The notes under the pieces are model-generated. The model made no database searches, had not been told where the DNA came from, and saw nothing but the letters and a program-made list of their open reading frames with translations. From positions 5,332,001 through 5,396,000 of the forward strand of contig OX359190.1 of NCBI GenBank assembly GCA_947172415.1: a stretch of 64,000 nucleotides of DNA. Reading direction: 5' to 3'. Origin of the DNA: Chondrosia reniformis (Eukaryota > Porifera > Demospongiae > Chondrillida > Chondrillidae). The translations under genes and the position numbers were made by a program. How positions within the stretch are numbered: position 1 is the stretch's first letter; each line of letters opens with the position of its first letter. Shown in pieces: positions 37,816 through 48,525 of this stretch.

Positions 37816-39546
37816 CTTGGATGCCAACAGTCACTAAAAGAAAGAGTTTCTCTAAGGCTGGTTCATCTCCTAAGCAAGGCCCCTGAGGATGCTTCCTTTA
37901 GAAGACTAAAGAAAATCAGAATTAAACTCACAGGTTTGGTTGCATCAAGTAATGGAGTTCATTCTTTAGCCATCTTTCGGGAACCTGAAAACTACATGTC
38001 TTTGAAGGTGGCCTTGAAGGATATTAGAGAAGAAATAGAGCAGTTAAAAGCCATAGTCATTGATGGTGATACATATAAGGTGAATATATAACTTGCAGTA
38101 TTTTATAGGTATTCTTATATAGATACGTTTATATGTATTTTATGTATATCTATATACATGCAAGGAGATTTCTCTTACTGTACAGATTGAGTACTATCTA
38201 GGTGGCGACTGGAAAATTCTTGCCCTTGTGACAGGAATTGACAGTGCCAGCAGTATGTATGCTTGCATATGGTGTAAATGCCCCAGTCATGATAGATGGG
38301 ATGGAACTAAGGAGTGGTCAATCTCCAGTCCAGAGAAGGGAGCCAGAACAATTAAAGAAAGTGTAGACCTGGCTAATCTACCAAAGAGCAAAACAAAGTT
38401 TAATGTCTCTAATCCACCTTTGTTTCCAAACATCCCTCTACAAAGAGTAGTTATTGATAATCTACACCTTTTCCTACGGATTGCTGATGTAATTATTGAT
38501 CTTCTCATTGAGGAGCTCATGAGGCAAGATACCTTTGAAAAGAATAAGAAGATCACCAGGCTTGACAGGTGATCTAATATATATGTATGTTATTGACATG
38601 CAATTGGTTTTTACGTATACTTCAATGGATATAGGACCAAGGCTTGCCATCTCACAAGGTATGAAGAGTTCCTTAAGAGCATAGGCATTTCTGGCTTCTC
38701 ATTTTATTTGGGTCAAGCTTCAAAAACTTTGAAGTGGAGAGCTCTTACAGGTATTTTCTGATATATATGTGTTGTTTTTTTCTGACATTTATTGTGGACA
38801 TACTCTCTTTTATAGGACCAGAAAAGCTGAAATTATTCAACAACATAGACACTTCAACTTTATTGCCCAATGTGGATGTAGGACAAGTTCAGTGTATTCA
38901 GTCACTATGGACTAAATTTTTCAGGATGAACTCTATACTCAGTAAGGCATCACAGGATATACAGGAAGAAGAAATTGCACTCTTTGGAGAACAGGCCAAA
39001 GATTGGGTGAAGGCATTCATCCAAATTTATCAAACCAAAAGGGTAACACCATACATGCATGCACTTCAGTGTCATGTTGGGGAGTTCCTGAAGCTTTATG
39101 GCTCCCTGAAGCCATTCACTCAGCAAGGCTTTGAGAAATACAATGTCAAGATTACTAAGACTTTCTTCAGGTATAAAAATACATGTACATAAAGTATAGA
39201 GAGCTAAATATATAATTAGATTTTATTAACATATATATGTATAACATTAACTATTCATATCAATATCAGGGCTACCAACATGAGACCGAAAGACTCTGCC
39301 TTCCAGATGCTGAGAAAACTCAATAGAATAGAAGACCTTGAATTGCAGGGTGCTACCCTAAAGAAGAAGACAGTCAAATGCAAGAACTGCCAGGAGATAG
39401 GTCACTACAAGTCGACTTGCATTAATGCTTGTCACAATTGCTCCTTCAGACCATACAGTGGCCATATGGTTGAGATGGAAACTGGCTACAAGATTGCATC
39501 ATGTTTAATAAGTGATTCAAGTTCAAGTGAAGATGACAGTGAATAG
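37816..39546 (+). pseudogene. RAG1-like DDE transposase gene, five exons visible, 5' truncated
   Basis: Exons about 37816-38079, 38186-38568, 38635-38750, 38816-39170 and 39270-39546. All four introns (65-106 bp) have GT-AG ends and matching phases. The product has YYLGGDWK, then a C-x2-C pair (YACIWCKC), D-x2-H (VIDNLH), H-x4-H (YMHALQCHV), G-x-E-x2-N (GFEKYN) and a C-terminal CCHC knuckle CKNCQEIGHYKSTC. The C2C, D2H, H4H and final Glu follow the order of the RAG1/Transib-type DDE transposases with an inserted alpha-helical domain. In RAG1 the matching places read YICTLCD, DALH, YFHKTLAHV and GNESGN. The first catalytic Asp region is not visible upstream: the island is fused to retroelement DNA at 37816 and the N-terminus is missing. 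Exact superfamily is uncertain; it could also be a domesticated gene relic. Confidence 0.65.
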
Positions 39547-39629
39547 AGATACTAATCATTGAAAGTGGCCATGGGCTTTTTTAAAAGCCTTAACATTACA
39601 TTAGATTAACCATGCAATGTATACCCCAT

Positions 39630-39691
39630 CCTAGCTGATGAGCCCTGGTATTGGGCGAAACAAGTGATGAAGTGTTGACACTTGTCCTAGG
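39630..39691 (+). ncRNA. Type I hammerhead ribozyme
   Basis: All parts of a hammerhead are present. Core CTGATGA is at 39635-39641. Stem II is GCCC with GGGC (39642-39645, 39653-39656) and a 7-nt loop. GAAA is at 39657-39660. Stem III is CAAGTG with CACTTG (39661-39666, 39679-39684) plus the A-U pair 60/85. The cleavage triplet GTC ends at 39686. Stem I closes as CCTAG (39630-39634) with CTAGG (39687-39691). No core position deviates from CUGANGA...GAAA...UH. Predicted cleavage is after 39686. It lies 84 bp after the transposase stop and 286 bp before the phosphatase ATG, so it could cut a read-through transcript between the two. Confidence 0.85.
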
Positions 39692-39976
39692 AATTGGGTC
39701 CTTGCAACAATATGGCATACATATGTATATAATATGCATGGTTGATCAATCTCAAGTCAACTCTCCTTTTGTGTATAGTGGCCAATCCATCATAGGACTT
39801 TGTGAGTCACATGCACTTAACAAATTAAAGGGTTGAGCAAAGAGAATACATTCTAATACTGGCTACTGTATATAAAAGTTAAATTGCAAGATGTGTAAAT
39901 GTGACTTGCAGTTTAGTATGAATTGAGAAATCCTAAGAAGGTGCTACACAAAATAGTCTAAACTTGTTGTAGAAGA

Positions 39977-40837
39977 ATGGATTCTAAAGTTCAAGTGGTT
40001 CCTGAGGCTTCAGAACATATGCCTATTCAAGTAGTTCCTGAGGCTTCAGCACATATGCCTATTCAACTGGGTTTAATTATGCAGATATAAGCAACTAATG
40101 TAAAGTAATGGATGTCTGCTATATGTTTTATGCTGTAGAAAAAGCCTACTCTAGATCAGGTTGTTCCTGAACCATCCAGCCAACCAATCACTGTTCTCCT
40201 GATTAGGCATGGGCAGTGTAATACATATACAGGAGGCCTTACTGATTTGGGTAAGGAGCAGGCTGCTAAGACAGGGGAGTTTTTAGCTAGTAGTATAGAC
40301 ACTAATAAAATGGGGTCTCTAGAGTTTTCCCCACTCCAAAGAGCTGAAACAACAGCAAGTATAATAAAAGGATTCCTTAAAATAAGGTTTCCTTGTTACA
40401 CAAATGAAAAAATAAAAGAAGACTCTGCTGTAAGTAAACTTTATGTCAATTAACATAACATTGCAATCATCCTTATAATCTAATTCAATAATTATTCTGA
40501 ACAGAACAGCAGATCTGATAAAGACAGATTTCAATCTGTCAGGGAAGAAATTAATATAGAAGGCAAAAACCCTAATTTAAAGTGGAAGATCAAAATAATA
40601 GTGTGTCACAAATATGTTATTAGGCACATTCTAAAACAGTAAGTCTGATTAAACTACATTGCTTTGTTACTTCTATTACTACTGATATATGAATGGTTTT
40701 ATAGGGCTTCAAAACACACTCAAGGAAGCCATACCAAAATTGCTTTCCACAGCAATAAGGAAACAGAAGTGTTCAACAGCAGCTGTGAACACTTCTGCAG
40801 TAGACAGTTATGCACAGACAAAAACTATAACCCCTAA
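39977..40837 (+). CDS. Histidine phosphatase (PGAM-like) gene, four exons
   Basis: Exons about 39977-40069, 40139-40429, 40505-40638 and 40705-40837. Junctions 2-3 and 3-4 have GT-AG ends and matching phases. The donor of exon 1 is unclear. Exon 2 has LLIRHGQC, with the catalytic His of the RHG motif, and SPLQRAETTA, the substrate-pocket motif. Exon 3 has VCHKYVIRHIL with the second conserved His. That is the histidine phosphatase superfamily pattern, likely a cytosolic phosphatase of unknown substrate. The length of about 217 residues fits the family. Exon 1 encodes two tandem copies of a 13-residue unit (VVPEASEHMPIQ type), perhaps a linker. It lies in tandem with the upstream transposase remnant and converges with the gene at 41282-42100. 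The frame is intact from exon 2 onward. Confidence 0.75.
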
Positions 40838-41281
40838 GTGTACCTCTATTGTATGTACATATTCATGATTATAACATAATCAACTTTTTAATTAAATCAC
40901 AAACATACATAATAACTATGATCCATAAGGTAAACTAGCAACTTGTCAGTTATATTAAACTAAGCACTAAGAGTATCTTAAGACAGGTACATTAACGTTT
41001 ACGCTGACATCATTAATTTTATTAATTGGCAGTGCAGGTGTTTTGACGTTTACCATGATAGTACTGGCTACATCTTTGGATCTTAGTGGCTTTTAAAAAA
41101 ACCATTGATAATATATGGTCAGTCAATGACACTAAGCTAAACAATAAGAGTAGACACACAACTGATTGCACAAGTTTACAATATTGATCAGATCTTCCTT
41201 TAATTTGTGATGGCTTTTATATACATATGTACAAAGAAGCTATATAAACAATAAACCAATAACCTCTGTATAATAAAACAC
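40838..41281. other. Intergenic region between convergent genes
   Basis: AT-rich 444 bp between the 3' ends of the phosphatase (plus) and chromo-barrel gene (minus). It presumably holds both 3' UTRs. AATAAA-like words occur on the minus side (TTTATT near 41170-41280). No further gene is seen. Confidence 0.4.
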
Positions 41282-42100
41282 TTAAAGTATACTTAATATG
41301 TCCTTCCACTTACAAGGTGGGCAGTCCATGCGTACAAATTTGAAAACTAAAAAGATACAACCAGGCGTTACAACTTCAGGTTCAACAATGTCTTTATGTC
41401 TTGATAAATAAAATGTTACACTGTTAAGGTCACAGTAGAAGAAGTCCCCAGCAACATTTAGTTTCCTTATATGCCATTGTTCCCCTAACAGGGGAACAAG
41501 ACCCAGGGATCTTTTAATACTAAACCTTTCATGGCCAAAGTGAATGCCTAATGGCTTTCCAACATTACCTAGACCACCTTTAAATAACAAAAAATCAACT
41601 GGCATTTCGATTCTAGCCTCAATTTGGTGGGGATAGGCTTTAAAGCAGCTTTTATTCGCCACGCTAGCTCTTTATGGGCATCATAGGGCTTCAAATACGA
41701 CGCACCTAAATCTACTGCCTGTACAGAACCTACATACAAATTCCAGACAGAAGGATAAACCTACAAACAACAAAACTACGTACAAGTTAACGAACGCCGG
41801 GAGAACGTTCTACAAGAAATCATTAAAAGATGCCAAAATTGACCATTTTAGGTAACACTAATACTTACTGCAATTTAGTACTGAAACATCCTCTTTGTTC
41901 CTCCATTCGTCGTATGCGTCATCGTATCCAACATAATGAATCCTGACTTCTCCAGTGTCAGGATTTCGTCCGGTAATTGTTACGTTATACAATCCTTCTT
42001 TTGATGCCTTCGGTGGCAACTTCTTTGAACTTCTTAAGTTGATTGAAGGCGCTTCTGACTTCTTGGGCTCCCTGCGCCCTCTAAAATTATAGCAATTCAT
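41282..42100 (-). CDS. Chromo-barrel/Tudor-knot-like protein, two exons, one frameshift
   Basis: Exon 1 runs 42100-41869: ATG, a basic stretch, then YNVTITGRNPDTGEVRIHYV and GYDDAYDEW, the pattern of a chromo-barrel (Tudor-knot) fold that binds methylated histone tails. Its donor GTAAGT and a phase-1 acceptor at 41729 join in frame to exon 2 (41729-41282). Exon 2 gives YLKPYDAHKELAWRIKAAL, then a one-base frameshift near 41640, then a domain with IEMPVDFLLF and NVAGDFFYCDL ending near the stop. The two parts read as one domain interrupted by the shift. The domain pair resembles animal multi-copy, often transposon-linked proteins. The function of the second domain is unknown to me. The shift could be a real inactivating deletion or a sequencing error. 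Confidence 0.6.
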
Positions 42101-42296
42101 CTTAACTTATCGGTAAACAAACTTTCACGGCAAAATAAACTTTATCGCACCTTCGCAATCACGTGAAAGCTTTACGTATTCGTAATGAATATAATAATGA
42201 TATCATAAAGAATATCATTAAGGAATGCCTGAATATGATTATACCAAATTCTTCTTATTTAGCACCCAACGCGAAATGAGCCAAACAAATTCATAT
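42101..42296. other. Upstream region of the chromo-barrel gene
   Basis: 196 bp of AT-rich, non-satellite DNA upstream of ATG 42100, ending with AGCACCCAACGCGAAATGAG just before satellite. It is a probable promoter region by position only. No TATA box or inverted repeat with the left end of the island is evident. Confidence 0.35.
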
Positions 42297-45200
42297 GGTA
42301 TGTACAAGTACTAGCTATATTAACTAGTTTTAGGTACTCTTTGTATGTACTAGTTGTAATACTAGTTGTATCTACTAGTTGTATGCACTATATAGTTGTA
42401 TCTACTAGTTGTATTTACTAATTGTATGTAGTAGTTTTATGTACTACTTGTAAGAAATAATTGTGTGTATATACTAGTTGTAGGTACAAATTGTATGTAC
42501 TAGTTGAATGTACTAGTTGTATGTACCAGTTATATGTGAATGTTCTAGTCATAGGGTACTAATTGTAAGTACAAATTGTATGAACTAGTTGTTACTACTA
42601 GTTGTATGTGCAAGTTGTATGTACTAGTTGTATATACTAGTCTTATGAACTACTTGTTAGTACTTGTTGGTCATACTAGCAGAATGTACTAGTTGTGTGT
42701 ACTAGTTGTATGTACTACTTATATGCACTAGTTGTATGTACTGGTTAAAGGCACTAGTTGTATACCAGTAGTATGTACTAGTTGTATGTGCTAGTTGTAT
42801 CAACTGGTAATATTTTCTAGTAAAAGTAATATTTAATCGTTATATTTACTAGTTGTATGTACTAGTACAAGTTATATTTATTAGATATATTTACCAGTTA
42901 TATTTACTAGTTGTTTGTACTGGTTGTATGTAATAGTTGTATGTACTAGTTGTAGCAGTAATTGTATGGACTACTTGGAAATACTAGATGTATGTACTAG
43001 TTGTATATTGCTAGTTGTAACAACTAGTTATATATTCTAGTACAAGTTATATTTAATCGTTATATTTACTAGTTGTATGTACTAGTACAAGTTATATATA
43101 TTAGTTATATTTACCATTTATATTTACTAGTTGTTTGTACTGGTTGTATGTACTAGTTGTAGGTACTAGTTGTGGTACTATTTGTATGGACTAGTTGTAT
43201 ATACTAGATGTATGTACTAATTGTGTGAAATAATTATATGTCGTAGTAGGAGTTCTAGTTTAATGTACTATTTGTATGGACTATTTTTATGTACTAGGTA
43301 AATGTGTATGTTATAGTAATAGGTACTAGTTGTATGTGCTAGTTGTATGAACTAGTGGTATGTACTAGTTATATATACTATGGTATGTACTATTTGTATG
43401 GACTAGTTCTATGTACTATTTGTATATACTAGTATATGTACTACTTGTAGGTTCTAGTACTAGTTATACTAGGTACTAGGTAGGTGCTAGTTGTATGTAC
43501 TAGCCCTAGTTATATTTAATAGTTGTAGGTACTAGTTGCATGGATTTGTTGAATGTTTTATTTTTATGTACAAATAGTATGTACTAGTTGTATGTACTAG
43601 TTGTAAGAACTAGTTAAGTACTAGTTGTATGTAGTAGTTGTATTAACTAGTTGTATGAACTATTACTGGTAATATTTACTAGTTGTAAATACTAGTTGTA
43701 AGTACTAGTTGTATGTACTAGCAGAAGTTATGTTTACTATTTGTAGGCATTAGTTGCATGTACTAGTTGTATGTGTAGTTGTATGTTCTAATTGTATGAA
43801 CTAGTTGTATTTACCACCTGTATGGACTAGTTATATACTAGGTGTATATGTACTTGTTGTATGTACTAGTTGTATATCCTAGTTGTATGTACTAGGTGTA
43901 TGTAGTAGTTGTATGTTATAATTGTTTGAATCAGTTCTATGTACTAATAGTATGTACTAGTTATGTACTAGTTATATGAACTAGTTTTATGTCCTAGTTG
44001 AATGTGCTACTTGTATGTACTAGTTGTATTTACTATTTGTATGTACTTTTTGTACGTACTAGTTGTATGTACAAGTTATGTGTACTAGTTGTAAGTTCTA
44101 GTAGTAGTAATACTAGATACTAAGTAGGTATTAGTTGTGTGTAAAGGTTCTAGTTATATTAACTAGTTGAAAGTACTAGTTATATGTACTAGTTGAGTGT
44201 AATAATTGCATGTATTAATTATATATAATAATTGTATGTACGAGTTGTGTGTACTAGTTATGTACTAGCTGTATGTACTAGTTGCATGTACTAGTAGTAT
44301 TAACTAGTGGTATGTACTAGTACTGGTAATATTTACTAACTGTAGGCACTAGGTTTATGTACTAGTTGTACGTACTAGCACTGGTTGTATGTACTAGTTG
44401 TATTTACTAGTTGTATGAACAAGTTGTATGTACTAGTACTAGTACTAGTTATATTCAGTAGTTGTAATAGTTGGAGGTCTAGTTTGATGTACTAGTTGTA
44501 TGTACTATTTATATGTACCAGTTATATGTGAATGTTCTAGTCATAGGTACTAATTGTAAGTACAAATTGTATGAACTAGTTGTTACTACTAGTTGTATTT
44601 GCAAGTTGTATGTCCTAGTTGTATGTACTAGTCTTATGAACTACTTGTTGGTACTTGTTGGTCATACTAGTAGGATGTACTAGTTGTGTGTACTAGTTGT
44701 ATGTTCTACTTATATGCACTAATTGTATGTACTGGTTAAAGGTACTAGTTGTATATCCTAGTTTTCAGTTGTACGTACTAATTATGTGTACTAATTCGTT
44801 GTATTAGTTGTAGAACTATTTGTGATTACTAGTTTAAAGTACTAGTTGTATGTACTAGCACGAGTTATAATAACTAGTAGGTACTAGTTGAATGTACTAA
44901 TTGCATGTAGTAATTGAATGCTGTATATAATTGAATGAACTATATGTATGTACAAGTTGTATATACTAGTTTTGTGTACTAGTTGTACGTCCTGGTTGTA
45001 TATGCTAGGTGTATGTAGTAGTTGTATGTTCTAATTGTGTGAACTAGTTCAATTTACTAATTGTATGTACTAGTCATGTACTAGTTATATGAACTAGTTT
45101 TATGTCCTAGTTGAATGTGTTACTTGTATGTACTAGTTGTATGTACTATTTGTATGTACTAGTTGTCTGTACTAGATGTATGTACTAGTTATGTGTACTA

Positions 45201-47563
45201 GTAGTAGTAAAACGAGATACTAAGTAGGTATTAGTTGTATGTACAAGTTCTAGTTAAATTAACTAGTTGTGGGTGCTAGTTATATGTACTAGTTGAATAT
45301 AATAGTTGCATGTACTAATTACATATAATAATTTTATGTACGAGTTGTATGTACTAGTTATGTACTAGCTGTGTGTACTAGCTGTATGTACTAGTAGTAT
45401 TAACTAGTAGTATGTACTAGTACTGGCAATATTTACTAACTGTAGGCACTAGTTGTATGTACTATTTGTACATAATAGCACTGGTTATATTTACTAGTTG
45501 TATGTACTAGTTGTATGTAGTAGTTTTATGTTCTAAGTTTATGAACTAGTTTTATGTACTAGTTGTATGTACTTGTTATATACTAGTTGTATGTATTAGT
45601 TGTATATACTAGTTGTATGTACTAGTTGTGTTCACTAGTGGTATGTATTAACTGTATGTAATAGCTATGTACTAGATGCATGTACTAGTTCTAATAACTA
45701 GTTTCATTTACTAGATCTGGTAATATTTACTAGTTTTAGGTCCTAGTTTTATGCACTAGTTGTGTGTACTAGATGTATGTACTAATTGTGTGTAATAATT
45801 ATACGTCATAGTAGGAGTTCTAGTTTAATGTACTAGTTGTATGGACTATTTATATGTTCTAGGTAAATGTGTATGTTATAGTGATAGGTACTAGTTGTAT
45901 GTGCTAGTTGTATGAACTAGTGGTATGTACTGGTTATATATACTATGGTATGTACTATTTATATGGACTAGTTGTATGTACTATTTGTATATACTAGTAT
46001 ATGCACTACTTGTAGGTTCTAGTACTAGTTATACTAGGTACTAGGTAGGTGCTAGTTGTATGTACTAGCACTAGTTATATTTAATAGTTGTAGGTACTAG
46101 TTGCATGGACTTGTTGAATGTTTTATTTGTATGTACTAATTGTATGTACTAGTTGTATGTAGTAGTTGTATTAACTAGTTGTATGAACTATTACTGGTAA
46201 TAATTACTAGTTGTAAATACTAGTTGTAAGTACTAGTTGTATGTACTAGTAGAAGTTATGTTTACTAGTTGTAGGCATTAGTTGCATGTACTAGTTGTAT
46301 GTAGTAGTTGTATGTTCTAATTGTATGAACTAGTTGTGTGTACCACCTGTATGGACTAGTTATATACTAGGTGTATATGTACTTGTTTTATGTAGTAGTT
46401 GTATGTCCTAGTTGTATGTACTAGGTGTATGTAGTAGTTGTATGTTCTAATTGTTTTAACTAGTTGTATGTACTAGTTGTAAGAACTAGTTAAGTACCAG
46501 TTGTATGTAGTAGTTGTATTAACTAGTTGAATGAACTATTACTGGTAATAATTACTAATTGTAAAAACTAGTTGTAAGTACTAGTTGTATGTACTAGTAG
46601 AAGTTATGTTTACTAGTTGTATGTACTAGTTGTATGTACTATTTGTATGTACTAGTTGTACGTACTAGGTGTATGTACTATTTATGTGTACTAGTTGTAA
46701 GTTCTAGTAGTAGTAATACTAGATACTAAGTAGGTATTAGTTGTATGTACAAATTCTACTTATATTAACTAGTTGTAGGTACTAGTTATATTTACTAGTT
46801 GAATGTAATAATTGCATGTACTAATTATATATAATAATTGTATGTACGAGTTGTATGTACTAGTTATGTACTAGCTGTATGTACTAGTTGTATGTACTAG
46901 TAGTATTAACTAGTGGTATGTACTAGTACTGGTAATATTTACTAACTGTAGGCACTAGGTTTATGTACTAGTTGTACGTACTAGCACTGGTCATAATATA
47001 CTAGTTGTAGGTACTATTTGTATGTAGTAGTACAAGTTATATATACTAGTTGAAGGTACTAGTTGCATGGACTTGTTTAATGTTTTAGTTGTATGTACTA
47101 ATTGTATGTACTAGTTGTATGTACTGGTTGTCAGAACTAGTTATGTATATACTTGTTGTATGTAGTAGTTGTATTAACTAGTTATGAACTAATTGTATGT
47201 AGTAATTGCATTAACTATTTGTATGAACTATTACTGGTAATATTTACTAGTTGTATATACTAGTTGTAAGTACTAGTTGTATGCACTAGTTATATACTGA
47301 ATGTATGTACTAGTTGTATGTACTAGTTGTACGTACTAGCACTGGTTATATTTACTATTTGTAGGTATTAGTTGTATGAACTAGTTTTATGTACTAGTTT
47401 TATGTACTGATTATATACTAGTTGTATGTATTAGTTGTATATACTAGTATATGTACTACTTGTAGGTTGTACTACTAGTTATACTAGGTACTAGGTAGGT
47501 GCTAGTTGTATGTACTAGCACTTGTTATGTTTACAAGTTGTACGTACTAGGTGCATGTACTTG
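42297..47563 (-). repeat. 13-bp satellite block, reversed
   Basis: TTGTATGTACTAG array with mosaic internal duplications. For example, a stretch with TTGGAGGTCTAGTTTGATGT at about 44470 recurs at about 49352, and a block with AGTTGTATTAACTAGTTG recurs near 43645, 46165 and 46510. Confidence 0.93.
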
Positions 47564-48525
47564 TTGAATGAAAAATCTAATATACCATTTTCTACATATT
47601 AGGAGGCTCTTTTTACAGATTAGGCATATGCCTATTCTGTAAAAAGAGCCTATAGGGGAACTAAACCTAAAGAGAGCTTTAGATGAAGATACAGGAGTCT
47701 TTTCTTCCTTCTTTTCCCTTCTTTCATCTTCTTCTCCACTGGGTAAGACAGCCGTTTCTGGGAATTCCACCCTTCATCAGTGATCCTGGGAGTCTTTGTC
47801 TTTTTCTTTATCTTGATCTTCTGTGAATCCTTGGCTCTCTATTCTAAATCTAGGGGCCTGATATACACTATTTTAGCGCCAAAAGTTAAATAAGGTGTTA
47901 ACTAAGACACATGATGAAATTTAATTTTATGAAAGGAGTGTGGATCCAATTACCTTTATGAATTTATTATAAATCTATTAGTAATCTTGTTTATAGTTAA
48001 AACAGACTCAGCATAACTATAGACACAAGGAGGACATATTACATAAGTCTACCCTTAGGTCTTCTAGTAGTAACATTTCTTTGGAGGTGGGGTAACACAA
48101 CATGGGGTAACACAAGACAGTCCTTAAGCATACTAGCTACATTTGGCTTATACTTGATTCTAACTAGAGGCTTCCGGGATAGGAAGGTTTTAAAGGTTGA
48201 TTTTAGCTTAAAGTATTTGTAACCCTGTTTTATAAGCCTACTGCATAACTACAAACTTTTAGTTTGAAAACTGGAGAAGTCACTACATATTCTGGAATAC
48301 CTAATTAGTTGTGAAATAAAGACACCATAGGCTGGAGTATTAGGAATATAACTATCTAAATGGGGGAAATTTACTATATCAAAGTTAAAGTCCTCTCGCT
48401 TATCATATACTTTAGTAATAAATTGATTGTTAGTAATGGTTATTTCTAAGTCTAAAAAGGGGGATTTCCTAGGGCTGGTATTTTATTGTTAGAATGTTAT
48501 TTTGTTGTTTGAATATTATAGTTGT
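47564..48525 (-). mobile_element. Reverse-transcriptase element fragment B
   Basis: Near-identical to fragment A (36905-37815), including the probable 3' UTR, the palindrome and the RT C-terminal stretch. It extends slightly further 5', to a TTATTGTTAGAATG motif also present in fragment C. Left satellite flanks match those of fragment A. It carries no RT core. Confidence 0.75.
47604..47651. repeat. 48-bp palindrome, one mismatch
   Basis: Counterpart of 36940-36987. The left arm has GATTAGG where the right arm demands GAATAGG. Confidence 0.85.

Noticed and set aside
39651-39836. 61-codon ORF over the hammerhead
   Set aside because: Starts at a non-ATG codon and overlaps the ribozyme; no homology pattern.
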